From Rhynchonema sp. JSB1_4 (taxonomy: Eukaryota > Nematoda > Chromadorea > Monhysterida > Xyalidae): a stretch of 64,000 nucleotides of DNA. Below the pieces are notes generated by a model, which saw only the letters and a program-made list of their open reading frames with translations, did not search any database and had not been told where the DNA came from. Position 1 is the stretch's first letter; each line of letters starts with the position of its first letter. The stretch covers positions 1-64,000 of the forward strand of contig JASAMV010001728.1 in assembly GCA_030248065.1 (NCBI GenBank). Reading direction: 5' to 3'. A program made the position numbers and the translations under genes. This document shows positions 46,700 through 59,799 of this stretch, one piece after another.

Positions 46700-49600
46700 G
46701 TTTGGACTTTTCTCATTCAGGCAACGATGCATTACAAACGCTTACGCCCAGAAACCCGAACGCCGACACCCATTTATGGAATAACGTTTTTATCTGAAAA
46801 ACTTTACAACGCATTACACTTACAACAAGTTACAACGTTATAACGACAATAAACCATCCGGAAATGATATTCCAGCACAATTAAAACTCAAACACGAAGC
46901 AATATTGTGGTCGTTGCATACTCTGAGGAGATCTTGCACTGGCGAGTGTGTGAATCACATAATCGATGATATCAATGAAAGAATTTTCTTCAATTTTCAC
47001 GATAAAAGTTTTTCTTTCATAAATGCTGCGAATCTGTCAGCAAGTGCGTGGTCATATTCATCAAATTCCAACTTCGATAAAAGTTTTCATTTCATAAAGC
47101 CGCTCGGAACCGTTTGATGAACCTCTTTTGATCATAATTGGGTATCGGGCACATGCCATGCAGGCGGTTTTAGTCGATTTAGTCCAGCATCGCTCAGCTG
47201 ATGTTTCACAGAGTGGCGGAAAACTGAAAGTGGGTTTCATTTTTTTGCAGTTTGAGCTGAAGACTGTGGGTACGATCGACTGTTCGTCTACTGAATGACA
47301 GTTTGGTCCCAATCTGCCTCAACTGTCACAAGCTAGTGGTGAATATTATGCCCTGAATTCTGGTTTCTTCCGATAAATTCACAATCCAACGGAGCGGTGC
47401 AGCTCCACAGCATGAACTTACTGCAGCATATTTTTAATGTTCTCTGAAACCTTATTTCAAATGCTTGAGAACGCGGGTTCTTCTTTTTACCTACCCCTAT
47501 CATGTGCAGCTGCGAACAACAAAACTGTTTTCCGGAAAAAATTCACTTTCACGCGTGTGATAACCGAACCAACCGCACTGCTGGTTGACAGACAGCTACA
47601 GAATGATGTTTTCGTTTTCGTCGATAAAAAAGTTCTGAGCCAGTGCGGGAAAACACACGTTCTGCCACTTTTTATCGGTCGCTGTGTCACTGACACACTT
47701 AGTACATTAGTGTGGTGAGTCACAACATTTTCCGAACGGGTATACAGTACATATATAAGCACATTATCCAGTCGACTGTCTCTGGTGGTAAACCTCCAAC
47801 TTCAATAATGGTGAAACCTCCGGTGAACAAATTTTTGATCCCCAATCTGCCGTTAACCTCCTGATTACTGCTCTATGTAGTGAACAGAGATGCTTGTCCC
47901 GATCGGTTTGTATAGAGAGCAGACTGTACATTATTTTATTGCAAGAAAGCTTCTCAGGCTTTTCAAGTTCGAACTTTTACACGAGCGTAGTTTTGCAGAG
48001 AATATTCAGATAACGAGACCAAAGTTCCAATTAATACAGCCAGTCGTAACTAGCCAAAGGCGAACTCTTACACAATGTTATGTGTTTGGTGCACCTGTCA
48101 ATGTCAGCGGTCTTCTGGGACGGCCTTCGCAACAAAACCTTTGTTCGCTGACAATGCGCTTTGCTGCACAATCACAAACCAAAAGTTTTATTTTGTGAAC
48201 TTTTGTGCAGGGAATTGTTTCTGCTCAAAGAGCCTGAATCACCCAATTCCTTGGAGTGGGTGTGCATGCCTGTACGCATACGATCACATTTCAAAGAATT
48301 TACCTGCGAAAACTTTCGATCGGAGCTGATGATCGGATTCGGGCCGAGCTGACTTCCTGATTAGAAGCTTCAATGAAGCACATGCGAGAAGACAGAATGT
48401 CTTGAGTCGTGACGTCGAATTCCATACACCATCGAACTAGTCAATTTATCAATTATAACCGATGTGTAGGAATGGAATATCAATTCGATAAAATTTGGTT
48501 TCCGAGCGCTTGGTCAGCCGCTGACTTTGGAGGGAGCCAAGTAAGACAAAATTATCGCTCATTGTTATACCCGTAATTGATTCAAGGCACTGAAAAGGAT
48601 AATGCGCTTTGGTGCTTTTTCGTTGTTCATGACTGTTGTATAATGCCTGTTCCGGCAGCAGACGATGCGTTTTTTCGAGACAAGAAGGCCACAGCGGCTT
48701 TCATACAAATTCTCAAAGGACATGCATAGAGTAGGTTCTACGTTGGGGTTACAGACAGCACAAAGTCATCTAAATCTCGAAATATTTCAAACCAAAACAA
48801 GGACTAGCAGGTAGATTATGGCATGTGGGCTGACAACAATGCACCTGGAGTGAATAGAAGCAGAGTTCGAGCGGTGGTGCAAAAAAAGAGCATGTCAAAT
48901 GCACACGAGAAAGAGCGCCCGGTGGTCCAAAACAGCTTCTGCACTGTGCCCAAGTGGTCACTACTTGGTCGGTCGCCAATGGCCTATGGTCAGGATGTTA
49001 TGTCTTAGTAGCCGTTACGCGCGCAGTCTGCATGTGTGAAAGCATCCACTTGACATCACCATTTTGGCTTCGGGACACCAAATTTGATTTAGCTGCACCA
49101 ACACACAAACAAGCGTGCAAAAGTGGCCGGATGGGTGCAGTCAGATTTGTGGGTCCTTGTGGTTGCCTGATTTTTGAAGGATACACAACAGGCGTGTTCT
49201 GAAAATGGTGCAGCTTGTACACACGTGTTGGTTCTGTGGTTGTCTCTGATGAGGATTTTTTAAAATCTTTTTGTACATGTGTTTCCTTGAATAACCAGAA
49301 TATTTGCGTCCAGAATTAACAAAATTTCTGGTCAGCAGAACAACGCTTGTGGGCCTGCGGGTGCATAGTTCGTTTGCACTGATTGGCTAGCAGCTAAGCC
49401 ACTAGCCACTGTGGGGTACTGGTGTAGCTGGGGTTTATGCCCAGAAGCTGACAGCACAAGCGAATGTGAATTATTCCATGTTTGGAAAAAATGTCAATGC
49501 CAATAGGCTTATTGAGTGTTGTGAAACATCAAATCACCATGATCTCGCAGTTGTTTAATACCTCTCGTTCAAATCTCGCTCGACTGATACAAACCCACGT

Positions 49601-51450
49601 GGTGCCGTTTACATAACACTTGTTGTGTCCATGGCTGGCTCGCATGGCTCTGAAATATGAAAAGATTGCAATTTGCACAATGTACCAACATGTTTCTCAA
49701 TATGAATTTACAAACCTCGAGCTAGATGCAGGGCTGGGGTCTACGGTACATTATAGACAAGATAACTCGAAAGCGAAGAATATACATAAATTGAAAAAGA
49801 TTGAGTAAAAGCATGGACTTTTATGCGCAAAACTCAATGAGACACATCACACGTGTAATTTGTGCCCGCGGTCACTCCTTGCACACGTGCTAAGTTGACG
49901 GTACTTGCGTTTGAGCCCCTTCCCAATCAAGACAAAGAAAACATAACCCCTGAGCCGGTGTGAACTTTTGCATAGTGTGTTTCCCAATGCATTGTGCGTT
50001 TCATATTTTACATACTGCATGTCCGGAAAATGTTTGCAATTAAACGCCGCTGACTTCCATTAACATCTGTTCATAACCTGACTTTATTGTGACATCAAAA
50101 GCAGTAATGCGTGTTACAGCACAATAAACACAGAAATTTTGCACAAAAATCACGAGACAATGAACGACATATTCACACAAAATAAGAAGGGTGAGGTCTA
50201 TTTCTTTTGATCCCTTGCGAAGCTTGCGCGCTAAACATGTAAAATCATGGAAAACGACAAATGCCTGGGAACTTCGATGGAAAATTCTCATAATAATGGA
50301 AGATAATATGAGAGTACAACATTTTAGAAAAATATGTATAATGCTTCATAAATGGAAACTAATTTGCGATTCGAAATATAATAAAGCGGCATTAAAACAC
50401 AGGTAAAGGCTATAATCGATAAAACTCGATAAACTGAATCAAATTAATTTCACATACAAATAATCACAGAGTAAATATGAGAACAAAAGCTGAAATTACA
50501 CAAATGCAAAGGACAAGAAATCTAACGATTAACGAATCAAGCAGACTAAAAATAGAAAGATAAATGAAGCCATTTACAGGCACAGTACGACAATAAGTAC
50601 AGAAAAAAAGCAAACGCAATTTCGACAAACGAACCAAGCAAGCCACCAACGTGAAAAATAAATTTGTATTTACTAAAACTGTGAAAATAAAATATAAATA
50701 TGAAGTCTTTAGCTCCAGATAAATAACGGTAACCCTGACCGAGCAGGAAATAGTTTTACACCTTGGCCTAGACAAGCAAAAACGCAACAAAAACGAACGA
50801 AAAACTAGGCTTATATAAATGTCGTCAACTCTCGTCGTCAACCCAGACCTAATGCCATCTGTAAATTTATTGCGCTCATTCGAGGCTGCTTGAGTTGACT
50901 AGTTGGGTTGACGACTGAACAATTAGCCAAGAACGAAACTTTTTTGTAAAGTTTTACACAACGATATGCGAAGAACGCACTTGGTCGCGGTCACCAGACG
51001 AAAACGTCCCAGACTGGCAAAAAGAACGGCAATGATTGCGAAAGGAAATAGCCTGATTGAGTAAAGTTGGTTTAACGAAATTTTGACGTTTTTGCAATGC
51101 AAAATATTTCCTGATTGAAATGATTGACAACACCAAGATGTTACAATTTTAGGCTAAAACTAATGTCGTGTGCGCGACACAATGTAGCCTCAAATGAGCG
51201 TAAGAAATTATGCCTTGTGCATACGATATTAGCATGAACCTAATTTTAATCCATCGGAACAGGACATGACACTAAGCCCTCAGAAGAAACGCAACGTTTC
51301 AGAATACAAGCCTCAGCTTTCAGCACGAACTTTTCCGCACCGTCTCCAAAATTATCAGTAATAGATTGATATTCAGATCTTCCAAACTAGCGTGTCTCTG
51401 AGCGTTGGTGCCACCTTACATCAAAAAGACCCAACATACTCAAACGCGAG
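46700..51450. other. 4.7-kb stretch without a recognised gene
   Basis: Open frames such as 46905-47117, 47437-47718 and 48161-48352 on the plus strand have some protein-like composition. They have no known motif and I cannot link them by splicing. The plus frame near 48240-48350 (LEWVCMPVRIRSHFKEFTC) is the most protein-like and could be an exon of an unrecognised gene. The 50.4-50.9 kb minus ORF is AT-driven. The 3' UTR of the EGF-repeat gene should start at 51450. Confidence 0.4.
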
Positions 51451-54400
51451 CTACGCATTACCACCGTGTTGTGACTCCTCAAAAGTGGGCGGCGGGGTGC
51501 GATGATGTGAAGCCGAAGTGGGATTGCTGGTTGGATTATTGGGCTCAGCTGCTGATGTAGTTGGCGGTGGCTGACCTCTGCAAAACATACAAATAAATTG
51601 AGGTGGATATGTGAGTTGTTTTCATTCGCCTAATGTAAAACACTTTTTAATTTTGTTAGTCCTTCAGGTGCAATTTGTGCAATAAGAATTTCTGAGTTCA
51701 ACACAAAATATCTTTATTCTGGACAATTAGGCGCGTTTTACATTTAAAGTGAGTGGTCCTTGCTCCGGAGCAGGTAATTCCAGGTAAATGAAAATCGTTA
51801 GCTCCGACTTCCACAATCAAGAACAACAAACCAAAACAAACATAAACCTTAACCAACCTGGGAAATCTGAACGACTGATTGACAACCTCGTCATAGGAGG
51901 GTGGCGGTGATGGTGGTTTGGGTGGCTGTGCGATTGAGTCAATGATCGCTACTGCATCACGTATTTGGTCGTCATCATCAGAATCGACTAACGGTCGAGA
52001 TCGGGTCAGACTGAAATCGATCAATTGATATTGCATGTTTTATTTTGCTGTTGTTGCTATTGCATCTTGTTGTTATGTTATTGCATGTTCATTTTCAACC
52101 AAACGCTGAGAGTCCAAGCGCAGGCAGGATCTGACCATTTTCATTCACGTTGCGTGTTACGTTCGCTGCGAAACATTTCTCACGTTTGTGCAGCGAGCGG
52201 CGCGGTGTGCGCCTTGGACATTCCGGATTTTTCAGGCCTGCCCGCGAACGCGCGTTTCTCGATTGCGAAAGAACCGGTTCTTTATATTTTGCGAAAAAAC
52301 CGAAAAATTTCAGAGGATAAATGTCCCTGCCTGTTATTTGATACCCTGTACTGGTAGGGTATCAAATAACAGGCACACGGTATTTTAACCCTAAAAACTG
52401 ATGTGAAGCCTAGTGCAAAGACACTATGTGCCACTGAAGACATGTAAACTGCGCCAAATCTCCAAGTTAACTCGTTCTAAACCTCTAGATGGTACTTCGG
52501 CATTGACGAACCTACAGAACGTTGAAAAATAAGGGTCAAAAACGTCATTTTTTGGCAAAAATAGGAGAAACTTCTGCCCGGTTTTTTTTCACAAAAATTT
52601 ATTTTCGGTCCAAAAAAATAGACCCGGGTTTTTTCACGAAAAAAACCGGTTCTTTTTCATCCGCAACTATAGTATTCAATCAAGTCAAATACTCAACCAA
52701 AACTATCGTCAGGCCGACTATCCAAAAATAGACCGACGGTTTGTGCGAATCTGAAATCAGACCCGAACACTCACACTCTGGTCTCAGCTCCATTTACATT
52801 GTTGGTAGTTGTGATCACAGACATTGGCACATTGCCAAAAAGGCGCACTTCGGCGTGACGATTCGCAGATGATGACGTCGGGATGTCCGGAATTGGACCT
52901 AAAAATTTTGTCCAAATTTTCGAAAACAAGAACATCTGCGAAAGGACAACAACAAGCTTCTTACAGTGTGTGAGTGAGCCCCTTTTCATGGTGGCTCTCG
53001 TAAAACAACAGCCTTTTTTGCCTCTGGCATGTCAGACCACAGGCATGCTAGGGTAGCGCGAGTAACTACTACGACCGACCCTCCCATATTGAGTATCTTG
53101 GGTTTGGGTCACTACGACACTGCGCCGAAGTCCACTAAATCTTCATCTGCAGCGATTACTCTCCAACGCAAAAACAAGATGGGCTGTAGTTTAAATATAA
53201 AAAATACCGCAACCATTGACAGCAGCAGTGCCACCATTCTGTCTAACAATCAATCGTTGTTGTTGCGGCCGTTGCAAATCGTAGACCTGCACGTTGGTAT
53301 GATTGGCGTGCACTTGCTGTCGACCCACCGCGCGACGGTTGGCACGTTGACGACCTTCATTTGGTTTCGTAAAATTATTGTCTTTGTGTTCAGTTTCCTT
53401 GATCGTTTCGTTTGCGTCCCGTTTCCACAATACCCAGGTGCACCAGAACATTGTCAGTATACCAATACTGGTGCGAATGCGCAACACCACGGGACAGGTC
53501 AAGGACAGGACAGTTGAGAACACGAGCCTGCACCATAGTTTGTGGCACGGTGGAGGCCGGGTGGGAATATACCACCCCCTAGCCATGCAAACACCGAGGG
53601 GGTCGAGTGAGTACTGAGTACAACAACTTCTAATCATACGTCTTAAGCAATTTTTTACTTTACTTTTACACTATTTTAAAAATCGCCAACCTTCCCATAA
53701 TACGCATTGTAAACAACCAGTGGGCACTAAAATTCTTACCCTTTTGAGTGAACACTGAAGAGCACTATAGTGAGTTTCAGTCAGTTCAGTTGATTTAATC
53801 GAGTAGTAGATCCGAAGAAATTATCGTTACAGACCAGAGCATCTCCTAATTTGTTGTGATTACGAAACATTTACCGTCACGTTACGTTACAGACAAGACA
53901 ATATTCAGTTGCAGCCAGCTATGATAAGCCAGACAAAAACCAATCGCAAACCTGCTCGCAGCAGCATGTTATTGTTTTCGGCGCCCCCATTGCCTCTGGT
54001 GGCTCTGTTGCTTCGATTGTAGGCTATCAACCGACACAAAATGCACAGCGCAACGATCAGAACGAGTGAGCCGCCCAGCGCTCCGAGAACGAAACCCCAC
54101 GGTGTCGAATATTCTTCGCAAAACTGGCCGTGGTACCAATCGCCGACGCAGACACAGTAACCTGGCGAATAAGGTAAATGTTGCCGAATATTACGAGATT
54201 GCAATCCAACCTGTGATGGCAGCCGGAAAAACGGTTTTTTTACAGAAAATAAACTGAGAACAACAGTTTTTTCCGAGACCCCAATATTTTTTCGAGATCA
54301 GAAAAATATCGGCACCCTAATCGGAAGGCTCGGGAAAATTTTGCAACAACATTAAGCGAGTTGATCATCAATTAAACAAAAAGCGATGCACTTCACAAGA

Positions 54401-54931
54401 CAACACGCCGACGACACCACAACGAAAGCAAGACAAACATTTCACCTTTTCCATCCACCGGCCGGCCATTATTTTCGCATCTGATCTTCTCGCAGAACAC
54501 GCCCGTGATGTGAATGTCCGGGCATTTGCATCGCTCACCATCGGCGCTCACATTACCGTTATTATTGCACACAATCCGTTTGCATGTTGGTCCTGTGTAG
54601 TGTGGCAGGCAACTGCAGTCGCCCGATAAAAGTTGAGTGCCACCATTTTCGCAGCGCGGCCCGAAACCGAGCATATTTCGCACTCGTTCCAGGATCGAAT
54701 AGCCACCGCCACGACCAGCCTCCTTCGGCGGTAGTTTTTCGCCATCTTTACGTCGACTGGGCTTTGCCGCCGGCGGCGTTTCCACGGGATCTGTCGAACC
54801 GGAGAAGCCCGCGGCTGCCACGTGGTTGTTTTCGTGTTCAGTCGACATTTTAGACGTTCCCGGCTCATCGATTGGCGTAATTGGATCCATTGGAATTCCG
54901 TTCACTTCTTGCGATTGTTGTTCACCTTCAC
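51451..54931 (-). CDS. EGF-repeat single-pass membrane protein with PPxY cytoplasmic tail (first exon missing)
   Basis: Exons 54931-54446, 54161-53952, 53354-53214, 52898-52775, 52010-51858, 51577-51451 join in phase to about 413 residues. The first exon begins in phase 1, so an upstream exon with start and signal peptide is missing from my model. After a Ser/Pro-rich region come three EGF-like units (CENGG..CSCLPHYTGPTC; CNNNG..CKCPD..GVFC; CENNG..CVCVGDWYHGQFC). A transmembrane helix follows (WGFVLGALGGSLVLIVALC), then a basic stop-transfer. The cytoplasmic tail contains PPPSYDEV, a PPxY WW-domain ligand, and a degenerate PPPTFEES near the end. Likely a type I surface protein turned over by NEDD4-family ligases (inferred). 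The third exon's acceptor is chosen by phase alone. I do not recognise a named orthologue. Confidence 0.8.
52328..52375. repeat. Perfect 20-bp hairpin with 8-nt loop
   Basis: TGCCTGTTATTTGATACCCT, loop GTACTGGT, then the exact reverse complement. Upstream CGAAAAATTTC..GATRAAT matches a fragment at 34.08-34.17 kb that also ends in CAAATAACAGG. It is part of a dispersed repeat within an EGF gene intron. Confidence 0.8.
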
Positions 54932-55139
54932 CTGAAAAATAATAAATGAACAGTGCTCCTTGCGCGTGTCGCACCGGTTCCGTGCGATGCGAAACAACTC
55001 TGAAATCAAAATCACACGGAAAAAGATTTTTCAAACTGATTTTAAAATTAACAGACTGTCCCCATCTCTACCCGTATGACTTAGTGTTTGGACAAGCAGG
55101 GTTTTTTTTCAAAATGAGCCACTGGCTCGGTATTGGCTC

Positions 55140-55570
55140 ATTTCAGAAAATCTACGGGGAGCACTATTAATTCACTGACCCCATTCTTGGGGGCCTCTAT
55201 TAATTCACTGACCCGAACCTGAAAAATTGTTCCCAGAAATACCCCAAAAAACCCACAAAAAGGGGTGCTCTGATTGACCCATGGACACGAATACCGTAAA
55301 AACCTAAATAGAAGGGGGCTCTATTAATTCACTGACCCCATTTTGGGGGGCTCTATTACGGGGGGCTCTATTCCGGGGGCCTCTATTAATTCACTGACCC
55401 GAAATTGAAAAATTGTTCATTCAGTCATATTTTACTTAGTACTAGGTCAAAAACCCAAAACAGGCCCATTTTTTAAAAAAAAAGTTTGGAATTTTTGGGT
55501 ATTGGGTCGGTATTGGGTATTGGGTCTCAACCTGAGTATTGGGTATTGGGTTGGGTCCCATTTGAGGTAT
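55140..55570. repeat. Repeats of GGGGGCTCTATTAATTCACT
   Basis: At least five near-copies of CTCTATTAATTCACTGACCC occur, ending in GGTATTGGGTATTGGG minisatellite. The units resemble the termini of the 55830-59523 element. Confidence 0.7.
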
Positions 55571-56082
55571 TGGGTATTGGGGGTGGGCCCCATGGATTTT
55601 TTTAACCAAATTTAGTAGCTTTTTAGCTACTAAATTTTTTGAAAAGCCAGTAAATTTTCAAATTTAGTAGTCCAAAAGCTACTAAATTTTGTAATTTGGC
55701 CAAAAAAGCTAGTAAATTGGCTTTTCAGCGGCAAAAAGCTACGAAATTTTTGATTTTGCTAGCTTCTTGCTATCTTGCTACTAGCCCATTTTGAAAAAAA
55801 TAAACCCTGGTGGGCCCTGGTGTTGGGTACCGTAATCCCTAAAATAGAGCCCCCCCCCCAAAATAGAGCCCCCAAAAATACAGCCCCCCTAAAAGGGGTC
55901 AGTGAAAAAATAGAGCCCCCCCCAAAAATACAGCCCCCCCCAACTTGGAATACCTCGCTTGTGGGTCGTAAAGTCAAGTTTTTGTATAAGACACCTTGTG
56001 TACAACGTTTGTGGTTAAGTATATGATGACGTAAAGCCTTTTATGGGAGATCTGCAACCAAAAACACTCACTAATGACTACG

Positions 56083-56655
56083 GGTGGGCACAATACCCAA
56101 TACCAATACCACCCAATACCAATACCAATACCAGTGTTTGGTATTGGTATTGGGTCTAATTCTGGTATTGGGTATTGGGTATTGGTATTGAAGCAGGCCT
56201 GGTATTGGTATTGGGTATTGGTATTGGGTTTGCCCAGGTATTGGGTCAAAACCAATACCCAATACTAACCCAGAAAAACCCAATACCAAACCAATACCAA
56301 ACCCAATACCTGACTCAAAACCCAATACCAAACCAATACCAAACCCAATACCAACCCAATACCAGACCGAAAACCCAATACCAAACCAATACTAAGACCA
56401 ATACCCAATACCAATGCCAACCCAATACCCAATACTCAATACCAATACCAAACCAATACCAAACCCAATACCAGGCACTTCAGTAGTATTGATTTGGTAT
56501 TGGGTATTGGTATTGGTATTGGGTCTCGCCGGGTATTGGTATTGGGTATTGGTATTGGGTCCCCAATTCGGTATTGGTATTGGGTATTGGGTATTGGTAC
56601 AGGGCCGGTATTGGTATTGGGTATTGGTATTGGGTGTCAAAAGTGGTATTGTGCC
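56083..56655. repeat. CCAATACCAATACCC minisatellite within GGGCACAATACC-ended element
   Basis: Dense tandem GGTATTGG/CCAATACC units, first on one strand then inverted. The block is bounded by GTGGGCACAATACC at 56083 and GGTATTGTGCCCAGGCC at 56643, which form an inverted pair. A second block spans 57205-57705 and remnants lie at 58524-58621 and 59072-59185, separated by hAT insertions. ORFs through it are artefacts. Confidence 0.85.
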
Positions 56656-56776
56656 CAGGCCTAGTCCCCCCCCAAATTGGGACTTGCCCCCCCGTCCCCC
56701 CCCCCGGGAGGTTCGTCTGTTCCCCCTCCGAAAATAGTGGAGGGTACGTCTGTTCCCCCTCCGGACCAGGAACTAC

Positions 56777-57203
56777 ACTGATTGGGACCCGAAATGTGTT
56801 GACGATAGATAGATGACCCAAGTCCGAAATCTGGGGGGGGTCGACCCAAACTTGTTGACGATGACGATAGATAGATGGTGGGGGGGTCGCCAAAAATCAA
56901 GGTATAGTATAGTGTACTAAGCATGTAATAGTGTGTAAATATTAATGAAAATGTACTTAGATGTACTAAATCCGCGCGTAGCGCGCGATTTTTTGCCTAT
57001 TTGGGACAAAAATACCGATTTTGAGCCATTTTGAGGCAAAAATACCCATTTTGGGGTCGAAATGTGTTGACGATAGATAGATTGTTCCCAGAATTTGTTG
57101 ACGATAGATAGATTTGCCCATAGGTGTTGACGATAGATAGATGAAATCAAAAAGTGTTGACGATAGATAGATGAATTTGGGGGGACCCCCCCCCAAGTAC
57201 TAC
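56777..57203. mobile_element. Truncated inverted copy of the 32.73-kb hAT MITE
   Basis: TGTTGACGATAGATAGAT repeats and the right end CCCCAAGTACTACCCTG match 32730-33190 in reverse. Its left end is replaced by another hAT fragment ending CCAGGAACTACACTG at 56776. Confidence 0.8.
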
Positions 57204-57705
57204 CCTGATTGGTATTGGGTCTAATTCTGGTATTGGGTATTGGTATTGAAGCTGGCCTGGTATTGGTATTGGGTATTATGGGTGGGCACAATACCCAATA
57301 CCCAATACCAATACCACCCAATACCAATACCAATACCAGTGTTTGGTATTGGTATTGGGTCTAATTCTGGTATTGGGTATTGGGTATTGGTATTGAAGCT
57401 GGCCTGGTATTGGTATTGGGTATTGGTATTGGGTTTGCCCAGGTATTGGGTCAAAACCAATACCCAATACTAATCCAGAAAAACCCAATACCAAACCAAT
57501 ACCAAACCCAATACCTGACTGAAAACCCAATACCAAACCCAATACCAACCCAATACCAGACCAAAAACCCAATACCAAACCAATACTAAGACCAATACCC
57601 AATACCCAATACCAACCCAATACCCAATACTCAATACCAATACCAACCCAATACCAAACCCAATACCAGGCACTTCAGTAGTATTGATTTGATATTGGGT
57701 ATTGG

Positions 57706-58523
57706 CAGTGTAGTGGCAGGCCCATGTGTGGGAGGCAGTGTAGTTCCTGGGGGGGGGGGAGGGGTGGGGGTCCCCCCCCCCTAAGGTACACTAACCGCCG
57801 CGACCAAGGTACACTAGTACACTAACCGCCGCGTCAGGTACACTAACCGCCTCAACTTTTGCCTAAAATGGCCATTTTTAGGCCTAAAATAGGCATTTTT
57901 AGGCCTAAAATGTGTGATTTTTAGGTCAATGTTCTCAAAAGTCGCCAAAATACCCTTGTTCTGAAGAATTTTTTCCAAAAAGGGGTAAAAATAGGTCAAA
58001 TTTTCTACCTCAAAAAGTAACTTTTTCCTGATTTTGGGTCTTCCCCCCCCCCCCTTCCCCCCCCCAGGGAGGTACACTAACCGCCTCACGGAAAAAAGGG
58101 GTAGGTACACTAACCGCCGCGCCGGACCAGGAACTACACTGGTGGGAGGTAAGTATGATGCGGGGTTGGGACCGGAAGCGTGGAGAGGTATGATTTTGGT
58201 CACCCAAAAAGGCGAAAAAACACCGTTTTTGTGATACAATTTTGGCCAAAAATTGAGGTAAAGATAGTACTTTTTCAAAATTTTCGCCGAAAATCGCCTA
58301 AAAATAGGTATTATGGGTGGGGCGATTTTTGGGAAAATAAGGTCGAAAAACACCGATTTTTGCCTTAAAAAGGTATAAAATTGCTTGTGAGAGGTATGAT
58401 TTGGAGTTGTGAGAGGTAAGTACTCAACCCCCCCCAACCCCCCCCCTCGGGTTTTGTGGTAGGTAAGTACTGAGAGTGGGGGTCCCGCCCCCCCCAACCC
58501 CCCCCCCCCCAGCCACTACTATG
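57706..58523. mobile_element. hAT-type MITE (outer) inserted in minisatellite
   Basis: Ends CAGTGTAGTGGCAGG and CCAGCCACTACTATG; exact 8-bp duplications GGTATTGG at 57698-57705 and 58524-58531. It contains a second hAT at 57736-58141. Confidence 0.85.
57736..58141. mobile_element. hAT-type MITE nested in the 57706-58523 element
   Basis: Ends CAGTGTAGTTCCTGG and CCAGGAACTACACTG; exact 8-bp duplications GTGGGAGG at 57728-57735 and 58142-58149. Interior repeats GGTACACTAACCGCC. Confidence 0.92.
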
Positions 58524-58621
58524 GGTATTGGTATTGGTATTGGGTCTCGCCCGGTATTGGTATTGGGTATTGGTATTGGGTCTGCAATTTGGTATTGGTA
58601 TTGGGTATTGGGTATTGGTAC

Positions 58622-59071
58622 CAGTGCTGTGGCTGGGGGGGGGGGGGCGGGGCGGCCGCCCCCGACCCCCCAATGGTACCCGACCCGCCCCGGCCTGGTA
58701 CGCTACCCCCCTACCCGCCCCGCTCTTGTACCCTACCCCCCTACCCGCCCCGCCCTGGTACCCTACCCGCCCCGATTTTTACCCCCAAAATGCCCATTTT
58801 TCGGTCAAAAATGCCCAAATTTCGACCGAAAACCCTAAAAAGTGCAAAAAATCTCGCGCTGCGCGCGATATATGCACTTTTTAGTACATAAAAACAGGCA
58901 CCCGAAAAAACTTGTGTTGTACCCTACCCGCCCCGAAAAATCTTCCCCCCCCCCCCCTCCCCCAAACCGGATTTCCCCCCCCCCAAAATCCCAGGTACAC
59001 TACCCCCCTACCCGCCCCGCTTTTTTGCACCTATGTACCCTACCCGCCCCGCAAAAGTAGCCACAGCACTG
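58622..59071. mobile_element. hAT-type MITE with CAGTGCTGTGGCT ends
   Basis: Ends CAGTGCTGTGGCT and AGCCACAGCACTG; exact 8-bp duplications ATTGGTAC at 58614-58621 and 59072-59079. An uninterrupted version of the target (GGTATTGGTACAGGGCCGG) is present at about 56592. Interior repeats CTACCCGCCCCG. Confidence 0.92.
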
Positions 59072-59799
59072 ATTGGTACAGGGCCGGTATTGGTATTGGG
59101 TGTCAAAAGTGGTATTGTGCCCAGGCCTATTGGGTATTGGTATTGGGTTTGCCCAGGTATTGGGTCAAAACCAATACCCAATACTAGTCTAATACTGGAG
59201 TTCTGTCAGGGTGTTGGTTGGTTGGTTTATTGCTCTCAGTGACGCATAAAACCATGCACGTAAATTAGTGATAGAAGCACAGTTACAAGACCGGGTGGGA
59301 CAATTACGGAAATGAAAATAGTTACAACACTGGTTATAACAAAACCACAGCAAATAAAAGCTGTCAGGGTGTTACTGGTCATTATTGAGTGTTTTTACAA
59401 GAACTTGACTTTACGACCCCGAAGCGGGGAATTCTAAGTGGGGGGTATTTGGGGGGCTCTATTTTTCACTGACCCCATTTGGGGGTGGCTGTATTTTGGG
59501 GGGCTTTATTTCAGGGAATACGGTAGTCGCAAGTCGCTCGTTTGCGCGTGGTCGGGCTATGCCTCTGTTTCTTATTCATTGCATTGTGGAGGAGATCATT
59601 TCGTGCATTATCACAAGTGCTTCACCCGTCTAGCCCTGAATCACGGAACAAAGAAAGACAACTAATCTCTTCATTTTGCAAAAATCAAAAATTTTACGAG
59701 ACAGACTTGACTTTCCTCCTGTTTTCGTCTTGTCCACACTCATCGTCACCGCATTCTATGTGGCCAATCAAAATCTGACATAAAAACCAGCACAAAAAA

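Larger units (their letters stand above)
55830..59523. mobile_element. 3.7-kb TA-flanked DNA element (Tc1/mariner-like termini) filled with nested insertions
   Basis: Ends CCGTAATCCCTAAAATAGAG and, inverted, CCGTATTCCCTGAAATAAAG form terminal repeats that continue inward for about 150 bp, with GGGTCGTAAAGTCAAGTT mirrored at 59.4 kb. TA lies on both sides (55828-55829 and 59524-59525). No transposase frame is visible. The interior is mostly later insertions: minisatellite blocks and at least three hAT MITEs. It probably lies upstream of the EGF-repeat gene and downstream-free of the coiled-coil gene at 59.8 kb. Confidence 0.7.

Noticed and set aside
50464..50841. 125-codon minus-strand ORF with hydrophobic Leu/Phe/Val runs
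   Set aside because: Composition follows AT-rich sequence; no receptor or transporter motif and no neighbouring exons in phase.
56083..57705. Long ORFs rich in Ile/Pro/Asn or Gly/Tyr/Trp/Val across the GGTATT region
   Set aside because: They arise in several frames on both strands from a six-base minisatellite without stops, so they are not genes.
57814..58497. 227-codon minus-strand ORF
   Set aside because: It runs through two nested hAT MITEs and their internal repeats, so it is an artefact of low stop density.
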